Below are positions 26,152 to 35,804 of a stretch of 64,000 bases of DNA, in pieces. The first letter of the stretch is position 1, and each line of letters begins with the position of its first letter. The stretch comes from JBBITI01 sp963735055 (GTDB lineage Bacteria; Chloroflexota; Dehalococcoidia; Dehalococcoidales; UBA2162), in NCBI GenBank assembly GCA_963735055.1, contig CAVTJN010000010.1, positions 62,001 through 126,000 of the forward strand, in the 5' to 3' direction. The position numbers were made by a program, and so were the translations under genes. The notes below the pieces were generated by a model. The model was not told the DNA's origin and did no database searches. It worked only from the letters and a program-made list of their open reading frames with translations.

Positions 26152-26646
26152 ATGGCACCGTCCAAGCATACCCTGGTGGCGCTAGTTGAGAACAAGCCCG
26201 GGGTCCTCAACCGGGTGGCCAGTCTCTTTCGCAGACGCGGTTTCAACATTGAAAGCATCGCGGTTGGTCATTGCGAAACACCACACTCGTCGCGAATGAC
26301 TATTGTGGTGGATGGGACTTCGACGACTGTCGAGCAAGTCCGCAAGCAACTGGAGAAAGTGATCGATGTTGTCCGGGTGTCGGACATCACTGAGGAGCAA
26401 ATAGTCGCCCGCGAGTTGGCTCTCATCAAAGTGAAATCGACTTCGAACACGCGCAGTGAGATTATCCAAATTGTGGACATATTCAGGGCGAACATTGTCG
26501 ATGTGGCTACGGATTCGCTAACGGTTGAAGTGACCGGCGACGAGGAGAAGATCAATTCCCTGGCCAGTCTTCTGGGTGGATATGGTATCAAGGAGCTTTC
26601 CCGTACCGGGCGTATTGCCATGCCCCGCGGAGGGGCCGGTCCCTAG
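26152..26646 (+). CDS. ilvN: Acetolactate synthase, small regulatory subunit
   Basis: 164 residues from the ATG at 26152, which follows GGAAGGAGG; the ATG at 26137 overlaps that ribosome-binding site. The N-terminal ACT domain has LVENKPGVLNRVASLFRRRG, the segment that binds valine in feedback inhibition, with FNIESIAVG. The C-terminal domain (ELALIKVKS onward) activates IlvB. The product ends 78 bp before uspA. Confidence 0.96.
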   Translation: MAPSKHTLVALVENKPGVLNRVASLFRRRGFNIESIAVGHCETPHSSRMTIVVDGTSTTVEQVRKQLEKVIDVVRVSDITEEQIVARELALIKVKSTSNTRSEIIQIVDIFRANIVDVATDSLTVEVTGDEEKINSLASLLGGYGIKELSRTGRIAMPRGGAGP

Positions 26647-26671
26647 TGGATTCTTCCCCGCGTTTGGGGTG

Positions 26672-26700
26672 TTGAATTCCCGGAAGCGGTGGGGTATCAT
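26672..26700 (+). promoter_or_regulatory. Promoter of the universal stress protein gene
   Basis: TTGAAT at 26672-26677, 17-nt spacer, TATCAT at 26695-26700. This gives the gene its own start inside the ilv-leu cluster. Confidence 0.5.
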
Positions 26701-26724
26701 CACTGCAGGACTGGAGGTGAGCCT

Positions 26725-27642
26725 ATGTATAAGCGCATGCTAGTTCCGCTCGATGGCTCGGAGGTTGCCGAAGTCGTGTTCCCCTATGCCAAAGAGTTGG
26801 CAGGGCGGCTCGGAACCGAAGTGTTGCTGCTTCACATCGCCAACCCAACGCTGAAAGATTTTCAGCCAATGGTGCAAGCGTATGTGGACCATGCCGCCGA
26901 CGTCATAAGAACCGGGGCCGGGGCTCAAGGCAAGCCTGTCACAGTTAAAGGTGAACTCATCAGCGGCTACCCTCCGGACGAAATTCTCCGCTACGCCGAA
27001 GAAAAGAAGGCCGATCTGATCCTGATGGCGAGTCATGGAAGATCGGGACGCAGTAAGCGTTGGGAAATCGGAGGCGTGGCTGAAAAAGTGCTGCGTTCGG
27101 CTTCGATACCGGTGCTTTTGGCCCGGGCAGAGCTGCGCGATCAGCTTCCGTTTGACCGGTGGCCGGCCATGGACTTGGTGGTGCCGCTGGATGGGTCGGA
27201 GTTGGCGGAGACGGTACTGCCCCACGCCGCAGCCCTGGCCGCGAACCGGGCCCCAAATTCGGTGAAAGTCGTCTTGCTCCGGGCCTGCGAGCCTCCTACG
27301 ATGCCGACGTACTACAGTCCGGAACTCTCAGAGATTCCGCTGCACTGGGGTCAATACGCCCAACAGGAGACGGCTCGCTGTAAGCAGGTGTCCGTGGAAT
27401 ACCTGACGCGAACGGAGAGCCGGTTGAGGGCAGACGGCATCGACGTACGGTCAGAGGTGCTGGTGGGCAAAGCCTCCGACGAGATTGTCAACTACGCGAA
27501 CAAGCATCCCTACAGTCTCATCGTCATGGCTACCCACGGGCGTTCGGGGCTGAGCCGGCTGGTTTATGGCAGCGTGGCGCTCAATATCTTAGTCGGGGTT
27601 TCCAATCCCATCCTCGTCGTGAAACCGACGGTCAAGCCGTAG
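26725..27642 (+). CDS. Universal stress protein, two tandem UspA domains
   Basis: 305 residues from the ATG at 26725 behind CTGGAGGTGAG. Two UspA modules are visible: residues about 1-145, starting MYKRMLVPLDGSEVAEVV, and about 155-305, starting MDLVVPLDGSELAETVLP. Each ends in the ATP-binding pattern GxxG(9-10)G(S/T), seen as MASHGRSGRSKRWEIGGVAEK and MATHGRSGLSRLVYGSVAL (quoted in part). It interrupts the ilv/leu cluster at the place where ilvC often lies, and has its own promoter. Its role there is unclear. Confidence 0.9.
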   Translation: MYKRMLVPLDGSEVAEVVFPYAKELAGRLGTEVLLLHIANPTLKDFQPMVQAYVDHAADVIRTGAGAQGKPVTVKGELISGYPPDEILRYAEEKKADLILMASHGRSGRSKRWEIGGVAEKVLRSASIPVLLARAELRDQLPFDRWPAMDLVVPLDGSELAETVLPHAAALAANRAPNSVKVVLLRACEPPTMPTYYSPELSEIPLHWGQYAQQETARCKQVSVEYLTRTESRLRADGIDVRSEVLVGKASDEIVNYANKHPYSLIVMATHGRSGLSRLVYGSVALNILVGVSNPILVVKPTVKP

Positions 27643-27731
27643 AAGTGGGCGGTTATGAAACCTGACTACCACCTGCTCTTGTCAACCCGTGAGATCCGCG
27701 ACCCCTGTGGACGTGGACTCCTCCTTACCGG

Positions 27732-27754
27732 CCCCTCTTCCTTGTGAAGAGGGG
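27732..27754. repeat. 9-bp perfect hairpin in the leuA upstream region
   Basis: CCCCTCTTC (27732-27740), loop CTTGT, GAAGAGGGG (27746-27754). No T-run follows on either strand. It lies in the 202-bp gap between uspA and leuA, about 90 bp before the leuA ATG, and may be a transcription-end or processing signal. Confidence 0.6.
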
Positions 27755-27844
27755 AGTATGGCGGTTTGCGGCAAATTGTGAGGAGAAGGAGAGTCTACTG
27801 TCTGAGGAATCGCTCTTGCGAGTCACCTCTCTCAGAAGAACACC

Positions 27845-29362
27845 ATGGACAAAGTAGTTGTTTTCGACACGACGTTGCGCGATGGGGAGCAGGCGGCCGG
27901 GGGAAGTCTCAACATCCAGGAGAAGTTGGAAATTGCGCGGCAATTGGGGAAGTTGGGAGTGGATGTCATCGAAGCCGGCTTTCCGGTCACCTCGCCCGGG
28001 GATTTCGAGGCGGTCCGTCTTATTGCCCGAGAGGTTCGTACTCCGGTCATCTGCGTCCTGACCCACGCTAATCTGGGCGCCATCGATCAAAGCTGGGAGG
28101 CGGTCAAAGGCGCCGAGCGGCCCAGGATTCACATTACCCTGTCCTCTTCGGACATACATCTTTTCTACCAGTTGCGGAAAAGCCGCGAGGATGTCTTACG
28201 GATGGTTGGCGACAGCGTTGCCCACGCCAGGAAGGTCTGCAATGACGTCGAATTCTCGGCGATGGATGCCAGCCGTACCGACCCCGAGTATATTTACCAG
28301 GTGCTATCGGCGGCGATAGCTGCCGGGGCGACCACGGTGAATGTTCCCGACACGGTGGGCTACGCTATGCCCGAGCAGTTCGGAGCACTTATCGACGGGG
28401 TTTTCAAGAACGTCGCCGGGGTGGAGAAGGCCGTGGTCAGCGTCCACTGCCACAATGACCTCGGTCTGGCCGTGGCAAACTCCATTGAGGGTCTGAAACA
28501 CGGCGCCAGACAGGTTGAAGGTACGATCAACGGCATCGGAGAGAGGGCGGGCAACGCGGCGCTCGAGGAAATTGTAATGGTCCTGAAGACCCGGGGCGAT
28601 TATTTCGGGCTGACAACCGGCATCGATACGACTCAGATATACCGGACCAGCCGCCTGGTAAGTGATTTGACTGGTTTTCCGGTGCAGCGCAACAAGGCGA
28701 TCGTGGGCGCCAATGCATTCCGTCACTCCTCGGGCCTGCACGTTGACGGTATGATCAAGGCGGCGCAAACCTACGAAATCATGGATCCCAAGAGCGTGGG
28801 CATCCCTTCGAGCAGCCTGGTGTTGGGCAAGACGAGCGGCCGCCATGCTTTCCGCGAGCGCCTGGCGGAGCTGGGGTACAGCCCGTCCGAAGAAGACTTC
28901 AGCCGCGCCTTCGCGGCGTTCAAAGACCTGGCGGACAAGAAAAGAGACGTCACTGACAAAGACATTGAATCGATCGTGGCTGAAGAGAAGCGAACGGTGT
29001 CCGAGATCTATCACCTCGACCGGCTGCAGGTTACCTGCGGCGACAAGGGTGTGCCCACGGCGGCCATCCGGCTAACCGGACCCGGGGGGCAGGTACTGGC
29101 TGATGCGGCGCTGGGGACGGGTCCGGTTGATGCTGTCTACAAGGCGATCAACCGGCTGGTGGGCGTGCCGAATACGCTGACCGAATTCAGTGTCAAGTCG
29201 GTCACCGAGGGCATCGATGCCATTGGTGAAGTGCTTATCAGGATCGAGAGCGACGGGGTCACCTACACGGGCCGCGGCGCCGACACCGATGTCATCGTGG
29301 CCAGCGCCAAGGCCTACGTGAATGCGCTGAACCGGCTGCTGGCGGCAAAGAAAAGTAAATGA
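27845..29362 (+). CDS. leuA: 2-isopropylmalate synthase
   Basis: Condenses acetyl-CoA with 2-ketoisovalerate, first step of leucine synthesis. It has 505 residues. The TIM barrel starts with VFDTTLRDGEQAAGGSL and includes SVHCHNDLGLAVANSIEG and NGIGERAGNAALEE. The C-terminal LeuA dimer domain for leucine feedback (about 390-505, from DRLQVTCGDKGVPTA) is present. No strong Shine-Dalgarno sequence directly precedes the ATG; a GGAGAAGGAGAG lies about 55 nt upstream. leuC follows after 69 bp. Confidence 0.95.
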   Translation: MDKVVVFDTTLRDGEQAAGGSLNIQEKLEIARQLGKLGVDVIEAGFPVTSPGDFEAVRLIAREVRTPVICVLTHANLGAIDQSWEAVKGAERPRIHITLSSSDIHLFYQLRKSREDVLRMVGDSVAHARKVCNDVEFSAMDASRTDPEYIYQVLSAAIAAGATTVNVPDTVGYAMPEQFGALIDGVFKNVAGVEKAVVSVHCHNDLGLAVANSIEGLKHGARQVEGTINGIGERAGNAALEEIVMVLKTRGDYFGLTTGIDTTQIYRTSRLVSDLTGFPVQRNKAIVGANAFRHSSGLHVDGMIKAAQTYEIMDPKSVGIPSSSLVLGKTSGRHAFRERLAELGYSPSEEDFSRAFAAFKDLADKKRDVTDKDIESIVAEEKRTVSEIYHLDRLQVTCGDKGVPTAAIRLTGPGGQVLADAALGTGPVDAVYKAINRLVGVPNTLTEFSVKSVTEGIDAIGEVLIRIESDGVTYTGRGADTDVIVASAKAYVNALNRLLAAKKSK

Positions 29363-29431
29363 TCCGGTGCGGTCTCCGGGGGCAATTTCATTGTTCCCGT
29401 CTGGAATTCCATAGGCAACGAAGGAGAGTTT

Positions 29432-30688
29432 ATGCCGACCTTAGCTGAAAAGATACTGGCGGCCCATACCGATCGGGCGAAGATCGTACCGGGCGAGTTC
29501 ATAAACGTGAGGGCGGACATGGTGCTGGCTAATGACATCACCGCGCCCATCGCTATCAAGGAGTTCCGCCGTATTGGTGTCAAAAAGGTGTTCGATCCGC
29601 AGAAGATCGTGATGGTGGCTGACCATTTTGTGCCTAACAAAGACATTATTTCGGCCGAGCAGACGAAGTTCATGCGGGAGTTCGCCCACGAGTACGGTGT
29701 CCGCTTCTACGACGTGGGGCAGATGGGCATCGAACACGTCCTGCTGCCGGAGCAGGGCCTGGTCCTCCCGGGGGACGTGGTGGTCGGGGCGGATTCTCAC
29801 ACCTGCACGTATGGTGCCCTGGGGGCGTTTGCCACCGGCATGGGTTCCACCGACGTTTCGGCGGCCATGGCCACCGGCGACATCTGGATGAAGGTGCCGA
29901 CGACAATCAAGTTTGTCTACCACGGCAGACTGGGGAAGTGGGTGGGGGGTAAGGACCTGATCCTCTACACCATCGGTCAGATTGGAGTCGACGGCGCGAT
30001 CTACGCCGCCATGGAATTCACCGGCGAGGCGATCAGCGCCCTGCCCATGGACGGCCGGTTTACCATGGCCAACATGGCGATCGAGGCCGGGGCCAAGGCG
30101 GGACTGTTCCACGTTGACGACAAGACGCTGGAGTACGTCAAGGACCGGGCGAAGCGCCCCTACAAAGTCTTTCAGTCGGATAAGGATGCGGAGTATGCCC
30201 GGGTCATCGAATACGACGTTACGGGCATGGAGCCCCAGGTCTCCTTCCCCCATTCCCCGGCCAACGCCAAACCGCTCAGCCAGGCTCAAGGCATAGAGAT
30301 CGATCAGTCAGTTATCGGGAGTTGCACCAACGGACGTCTTGAGGACCTGCGTTTGGCGGCTGGTGTCTTGAAGGGAAAAAAGGTCCATCCCAGGGTACGA
30401 TGCATCGTTATCCCGGGGACACAACAGGTCTATCTCATGGCGCTGAGGGAAGGTCTGATTGAGACCTTCATCGAGGCGGGGGCGGCCGTCAGTACGCCGA
30501 CCTGCGGTCCGTGCCTGGGAGGATACATGGGCGTCCTTGCGGCGGGGGAAAAGACGATATCGACCACCAACCGGAATTTCGTGGGGCGGATGGGCAGCAC
30601 GAAGTCTGAGGTGTACCTGTCCAACCCGGCGGTGGCGGCGGCCAGCGCGGTGGTGGGAACGATCGCCGGCCCGGACCAGCTGAAATAG
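29432..30688 (+). CDS. leuC: 3-isopropylmalate dehydratase, large subunit
   Basis: An aconitase-family protein of 418 residues, the shorter type common in archaea and anaerobic bacteria (close to homoaconitase large subunits). Fe-S cluster ligands are the Cys of IGSCTNGR and the pair in CGPCLGG. The substrate-binding GADSHTCTYGALGAFATGMG (quoted in part) is conserved. The ATG follows AAGGAGAG. Its partner leuD begins 16 bp downstream. Confidence 0.95.
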   Translation: MPTLAEKILAAHTDRAKIVPGEFINVRADMVLANDITAPIAIKEFRRIGVKKVFDPQKIVMVADHFVPNKDIISAEQTKFMREFAHEYGVRFYDVGQMGIEHVLLPEQGLVLPGDVVVGADSHTCTYGALGAFATGMGSTDVSAAMATGDIWMKVPTTIKFVYHGRLGKWVGGKDLILYTIGQIGVDGAIYAAMEFTGEAISALPMDGRFTMANMAIEAGAKAGLFHVDDKTLEYVKDRAKRPYKVFQSDKDAEYARVIEYDVTGMEPQVSFPHSPANAKPLSQAQGIEIDQSVIGSCTNGRLEDLRLAAGVLKGKKVHPRVRCIVIPGTQQVYLMALREGLIETFIEAGAAVSTPTCGPCLGGYMGVLAAGEKTISTTNRNFVGRMGSTKSEVYLSNPAVAAASAVVGTIAGPDQLK

Positions 30689-30704
30689 CCAAGGAGAACG
30701 GAAC

Positions 30705-31199
30705 ATGTTAAAGGGAACGGCCCACAAGTACGGAGCTAACGTCGATACGGATGCAATTATTCCGGCGCGGTACCTGAATCTTTCGGAGCCGGCGGACCTT
30801 GCGCGGCACAGCATGGAAGACATCGATCTGGACTTCGTGAAGCGCGTGAAGCCGGGTGACATCATGGTGGCAACCACCAACTTTGGCTGCGGCTCATCGC
30901 GCGAGCATGCTCCTTTGGCGTTGAAGGGTTCGGGGATATCGTGCGTTATTGCCAAGAGCTTCGCCCGGATCTTCTTTCGGAATTCAATCGACATCGGTCT
31001 GCCGCTGCTCGAGTGTGAAGATGCCCCGGATAACATTGTGTCGGGAGATGTCGTGGAAGTTGATCTGGCCAACGGTCGGATCAAGAATTTGACCAATGGC
31101 AAGACATTCACCGCCAAGCCCTACCCCGACTTCATGGCGGGCCTGATTGCCGCCGACGGCCTGATTGCCTATACCCGGAAGAGGCTGGGGGTGAAGTAG
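30705..31199 (+). CDS. leuD: 3-isopropylmalate dehydratase, small subunit
   Basis: A 164-residue swivel domain that completes the leuC active site. The substrate-specificity region NFGCGSSREHAPLALK is present, as is NVDTDAIIPARYLN. The ATG is preceded by CAAGGAGAAC. The short length matches the leuC type in this operon. Confidence 0.95.
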   Translation: MLKGTAHKYGANVDTDAIIPARYLNLSEPADLARHSMEDIDLDFVKRVKPGDIMVATTNFGCGSSREHAPLALKGSGISCVIAKSFARIFFRNSIDIGLPLLECEDAPDNIVSGDVVEVDLANGRIKNLTNGKTFTAKPYPDFMAGLIAADGLIAYTRKRLGVK

Positions 31200-31251
31200 C
31201 CTGGCGGTCGTCCAAGGGAGTCTGGAGAGGTATGCAGGAGGAAGACAGGAA

Positions 31252-32346
31252 GTGAAGTTTGACATTGCGAGTCTGCCCGGAGACGGCATCGGCCCTGAGG
31301 TAATGGATGAGGCGGTCAAGGTCCTTAAGGCGGTAGGACGCAAGTACGGGCATAGGTTCGAACTCCACCGGGGTCTGGTGGGTGGGGTGGCCATTGACAA
31401 GACGGGAGAAGCGCTGACCAAAGAAACGCTCGATATGTGCCGCCGCTGCAACGCGGTGCTCCTGGCGGCGGTGGGAGGGCCGAAATGGGATGATCCCGCG
31501 GCGAAAGTCAGGCCGGAGGACGGGCTACTGGCGCTTCGCAAGTCGTTGGGCTTATTCGCCAATCTGCGTCCGGTGAAGGTCTACCCAATGCTTATCGACT
31601 CAACCAACCTGAAACCGGAAGTGGTCAAAGGCGTGGACATGATCGTGATCCGGGAACTCACCGGAGGGCTGTATTTTGGGAAGCCGAAACGGCAATGGCG
31701 AACGACACGGGGCCGGAAAGCGGTCGATTCGATGGTGTATTCCGAACAGGAGATCGAACGCATCGTGCAGGTGGGTTTCGAGCTGGCAAGAGGCCGGAAG
31801 CGAAGGTTGATTTCGGTGGATAAGGCCAACGTGCTTGAGTCTTCCCGGTTGTGGCGCACGGTGGCCATCGAAGTCGGGCGCCAGTATCCCGACGTGGAAC
31901 TGGAACACATGCTGGTCGATTCATGCGCCATGCGGCTCATTCAGAACCCGCGGTACCTGGATGTGCTGGTGACCGAGAACACCTTCGGCGATATCCTGAC
32001 CGACGAGGCCTCGATGCTGGCCGGCTCGATGGGCATGCTGCCTTCGGCAAGTCTGGCCGGTGTACCCAAAGAGGGAACGGCCATCTTCGGTCTTTACGAG
32101 CCGATTCACGGCAGTGCCCCGAAGCACACCGGGCAGAACGACATTAATCCGCTGGCCATGATCCTGAGTGCCGCATTGATGCTGCGGCACTCCCTGGCGC
32201 TGAGTGACGAGGCGCGAACGATCGAGAAGGCGGTCGAGTCTGTTCTGAATGACGGCTACCGCACCTATGATATAATGGGCGCGGGCAAGAGCCAGGTCGG
32301 GACCCGTGAGATGGGCGACCTGGTGACGAAGAAAATCGCCGGCTGA
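31252..32346 (+). CDS. leuB: 3-isopropylmalate dehydrogenase
   Basis: NAD-dependent oxidative decarboxylase of leucine synthesis, 364 residues, with GTG start at 31252 after an AGGAGGAAGACAG ribosome-binding site. Signatures are LPGDGIGPEVMDEAVKVLKA, the substrate arginines around VRPEDGLLALRKSLGLFANLRP (quoted in part) and the metal-binding ENTFGDILTDEASMLAGSMG region. NAD specificity follows from ENTFGDIL plus the C-terminal YEPIHGSAP. Confidence 0.96.
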   Translation: MKFDIASLPGDGIGPEVMDEAVKVLKAVGRKYGHRFELHRGLVGGVAIDKTGEALTKETLDMCRRCNAVLLAAVGGPKWDDPAAKVRPEDGLLALRKSLGLFANLRPVKVYPMLIDSTNLKPEVVKGVDMIVIRELTGGLYFGKPKRQWRTTRGRKAVDSMVYSEQEIERIVQVGFELARGRKRRLISVDKANVLESSRLWRTVAIEVGRQYPDVELEHMLVDSCAMRLIQNPRYLDVLVTENTFGDILTDEASMLAGSMGMLPSASLAGVPKEGTAIFGLYEPIHGSAPKHTGQNDINPLAMILSAALMLRHSLALSDEARTIEKAVESVLNDGYRTYDIMGAGKSQVGTREMGDLVTKKIAG

Positions 32347-32532
32347 CGGCCTTGGGCGCCGCTCGTCCCGACGAACGATGCGGGCTACCGCTAAGTCGCC
32401 GGTCTGCGTCGCCGGCCGCCACGATTGGGAGATCTGCTCTCCCTGGGGGCTGCCCGGCGTCATCAAACACGCCAGGGGGGCGGGCCGGGATCGCGGGAGT
32501 CGCTTTGTCTATGTTTCAGTGGAGTTGGATAG

Positions 32533-34127
32533 TTGCCTAGAGTCTACCTGTATGATACCACTCTCAGAGATGGCGCCCAGAGCGAGGGCATCTCATTCTC
32601 GGTGGTGGACAAACTGCACATTACCGAGAAGTTGGATGACCTTGGCATACACTACATCGAAGGAGGCTGGCCGGGTTCAAACCCCAAGGATGCAGAATTC
32701 CTCAAGTCCGCCGCGCGCCGGAAGCTAAGGAACGCGCAACTAGCTGTTTTTGGCAGTACCCGACGGGTCGGTGTCAGAGCTGAGGACGATAATAACCTGG
32801 TGATGCTGGTGAGCACCGGTGTCAAAGTGGCGACGATCGTGGCCAAGAGCTCTTCGCTGCAGGTGACTCAGGTGCTCGGTACGACGCCGGAAGAGAATCT
32901 CAGCATGATTGGAGACTCGGTGCGCTATCTGAAAGCCAATGGCATGATGGTCTTTGTCGATGCCGAGCATTTCTTTGACGGGTTCAAGATCGATCCTGAA
33001 TATGCCCTACGCACCCTGGTGGTCGCGGCTGAGGCTGGGGCGGAGTGTCTGGTGCTGTGTGACACCAATGGCGGGGCGCTGGTTGAAGAAGTGAGTCCGC
33101 GCGGTCGCGGACGCGACCAAAGCGACGAGGACGGCGATCGGGATACATGTCCACAATGACGGCGGTTTGGCGGTCGCCAATTCGCTGGCGGCGGTGAGGG
33201 CGGGGGCCACGCAGGTGCAGGGCACGATCAACGGATACGGTGAACGCTGCGGCAACGCCAACCTGTGTACAATCATCCCTGCGCTCAAGCTGAAGATGGG
33301 CATCGAGTGCGTCAGCGACGCGCAGTTGGCGAGACTGACCGAGGTGTCGCGTTTTGTCAGCGATACGGCCAACTTGTCCTCGGACCCTTTTTCGCCCTAC
33401 GTGGGGGCCAGCGCCTTCAGCCACAAGGCAGGATATCACATGGACGGGCTGGCGAAGTGGGAAGGCGCCTATCAGCATATCGATCCCGGTCTGGTGGGGA
33501 ACCGGAAGAGGGCGGTGATATCGGAGTTGTCGGGGCGCGACAACATCATTTTCAAGGCCAAAGAGCTGGGCATCTCCCTGCCCGCGGACAAGAAATCTAT
33601 CCAGACGCTCCTGTCTCAGATCAAGCAGGCGGAGAGTCGCGGCTACCAATACGAAAACGCCGAAGCATCATTTGAGCTTCTTCTCTATCGTTCGCTGCCG
33701 GGCTACCAGCCTTCGTTTGAGCTCGTGGACTTCATGGTGCTCGTGGAGACAAGGCGCCGTGCCCCGAGCGCGCAACCATCTTGAAGAAACACTGGCCGAG
33801 GCGATGGTCAAAGTCAAGATCGGCGGGGAGATCATCCATACGGCGGCAGAAGGCAACGGGCCGGTGAACGCCCTGGACCAGGCGCTGCGGAAAGCCCTGC
33901 TGCAATTCTATCCCAGTCTCGCGTCAGTCAAACTGGTGGACTACAAAGTCCGAATACTGGAAGAGAGTGTCGGGACGGAGTCGCAAGTCAGGGTGCTTAT
34001 TGAGTCCAGCGACGGCGTGAAAGGGTGGCGGACAGTAGGCAGTTCGGCGAACATCATTGAGGCGAGCTGGCTGGCACTGGCCGATGGTCTGGAATACTGG
34101 CTGACCAAGCACAAGACGGCGACCTGA
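32533..34127 (+). pseudogene. cimA: Citramalate synthase gene split by two frameshifts
   Basis: CimA condenses pyruvate and acetyl-CoA, giving a threonine-independent route to isoleucine. Three consecutive frames together make one full-length protein of about 530 residues. Frame one (32533 to about 33095) carries YLYDTTLRDGAQSEGISFSV up to CDTNGGALVEEV. Frame two (about 33095-33760) carries HVHNDGGLAVANSLAAV and ASAFSHKAGYH. Frame three (about 33760-34127) is the C-terminal regulatory domain with AAEGNGPVNALDQALRKAL. Each shift is equivalent to one inserted base. Everything else is conserved, so recent decay or consensus errors are both possible. Confidence 0.8.
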
Positions 34128-34179
34128 TCGCCGACGGCTCTGGAACGAGTTGGGCGAGCGTGTGAAGGAGGAGACTACT

Positions 34180-34464
34180 ATGGACTACCCGGTGTCTCTA
34201 AAATTGGACTACCCCGATAAGCTGTCCCGGCTGACCACCTTCTTTCGCATTTTCATGATCATTCCGCATGCGATTGTCCTGCAGTTTCTTGGCATTGCTG
34301 CGTCGGTTCTCCTCCTTATTTCCTGGTTCGCCATAGTGTTCACCGGCCGGTTCCCGCGCTCGCTGTGGGATTTCGAGGCTTACTATTTTCGCTGGAGCAC
34401 CAGAGTCAACGGCTACTCGAGTCTCTTGACCGACAAATACCCGCCTTTCAGCGGTAACGAATAA
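34180..34464 (+). CDS. DUF4389 membrane protein
   Basis: 94 residues from the ATG at 34180 behind GAAGGAGGAG. The family pattern is YPVSLKLDYPDKLSRLTTFFRI, one or two hydrophobic helices (about 22-53, LQFLGIAASVLLLISWFAIV), then FTGRFPRSLWDFEAYYFRW. DUF4389 proteins are small inner-membrane proteins of unknown role. Confidence 0.85.
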   Translation: MDYPVSLKLDYPDKLSRLTTFFRIFMIIPHAIVLQFLGIAASVLLLISWFAIVFTGRFPRSLWDFEAYYFRWSTRVNGYSSLLTDKYPPFSGNE

Positions 34465-34502
34465 GGGGGGCCGAAGTCTGGAGAGTTGGGTGACGGGGTT
34501 CG

Positions 34503-35804
34503 ATGGTTAGCCTGTGGCTGGTGGTCCTATTCCTGGTAGGCCTCCTTCTCGCGGCACTGTTCTGCAGCGCGGAGACGGCCTTCATCAGTGTGCAGAAACT
34601 AAGGCTCCAGCATCTGGTACTCACCAACCGACCGGGGGCGAAGACGGTGGCCAGAATTCTGGAACACCCGGAGAAGTTTCTGGCGACGGTGCTGCTCGGG
34701 ATCAATTTTTTCGAGACGGCGGTGGCCACGCTTGGCACGGTCATCGCCATCTCGGTGTGGCGTCAGAACCAGAACCTGGCGACGGCCGCGGCGACCATTG
34801 TCATCACCTTCGTTACGCTTGTATTCGCGGAGTTGATTCCCAAGAGCCTGGCGGCGCGTTTCGGGGAGCGGCTGGCGCTGGCCTACGCACGGCCATTCGA
34901 GATTGTGGGGATCATCTTTTATCCGTTTGTCTTTGTGCTGAAGCATATCGGGATCAGGTTCACCCGGATGGTGGCGGACGAGGGTGAACCCAAGCCAACG
35001 ATGAGCGAAGCGGAGTTCCGGACGGCGATCACGGTGGGTGAGGCCGAGGGGGTGGTGGAAGAGAAGGCTGCCGAGATGCTGCACAACGTATTCGAGTTTG
35101 GCAACCGGCCGGTACGGGAAGTGATGATACCGCGGCCTGAGGTGGTGAGCATCGAACGGGGGGCAAAACTGGACAGTTTCCTTGAGATGTATGCCACTTC
35201 ACCACTCAGCCGGTATCCGGTCTATGACGGCAGTATGGATAATGTGGTTGGCATTCTTTCAATTAGAGAAGTGCTGCTGGCGTTGGCCAAGAATACGGTA
35301 ACCAAGGAGAGCCTGATCGACGAGCTCATCCGGCCCGCCCTGTTCGTCCCCGAGAGTAAGCCCATCAGTCAGCTCTTCGTGGAAATGAAGGAAAGCAATT
35401 CCCGGATGGTTATTGTGGTGGATGAGTTTGGGGGAACGGCCGGAGCCGTCAGTCTCACCCGGCTGGTCGAGGAAATAGTCGGGCCGGTGGGCGGCGAACT
35501 GGCCGGGGCCGAAAAGGAATACGAAGTCATTGACGAGTATACTTTTCAGATCGACGGGGGGATGCGCGTCGACGAGGCCAACGAACAGATGAACCTGGGG
35601 CTGCCTGAGGGTGACTACGAGACGGTCGCCGGGTTTGTGCTGCATTTGTTGTGCCGCATCCCCAAGCAAGGGGAGCACCTCAAGTACCGGGCCTTGAAGA
35701 TCGTGATTACGAAGATGCGCGGACCCAAGATCGAAGAGATTCTGGTAACCAGGGAGAAGGTAGTACGTGACCCGGAGGAGACGAATGCAACGACTCCGGG
35801 TTAG
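34503..35804 (+). CDS. CNNM/HlyC-CorC family transporter with CBS pair
   Basis: 433 residues. The N-terminal DUF21/CNNM membrane domain (about 1-190, beginning VVLFLVGLLLAALFCSAETAF) has three to four helices. It is followed by two CBS domains (about 205-330; RPVREVMIPRPEVVSIE and IDELIRPALFVPESKPI) and a CorC_HlyC domain (about 345-425). Such proteins take part in Mg or Co transport or efflux, often called hemolysin C by old annotation. It overlaps the next gene by 20 bp. Confidence 0.9.
   Translation: MVSLWLVVLFLVGLLLAALFCSAETAFISVQKLRLQHLVLTNRPGAKTVARILEHPEKFLATVLLGINFFETAVATLGTVIAISVWRQNQNLATAAATIVITFVTLVFAELIPKSLAARFGERLALAYARPFEIVGIIFYPFVFVLKHIGIRFTRMVADEGEPKPTMSEAEFRTAITVGEAEGVVEEKAAEMLHNVFEFGNRPVREVMIPRPEVVSIERGAKLDSFLEMYATSPLSRYPVYDGSMDNVVGILSIREVLLALAKNTVTKESLIDELIRPALFVPESKPISQLFVEMKESNSRMVIVVDEFGGTAGAVSLTRLVEEIVGPVGGELAGAEKEYEVIDEYTFQIDGGMRVDEANEQMNLGLPEGDYETVAGFVLHLLCRIPKQGEHLKYRALKIVITKMRGPKIEEILVTREKVVRDPEETNATTPG

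Noticed and set aside
27732..27844. A leucine leader peptide before leuA
   Set aside because: The only short ORF there (starting near 27758) has one Leu codon and no terminator follows.
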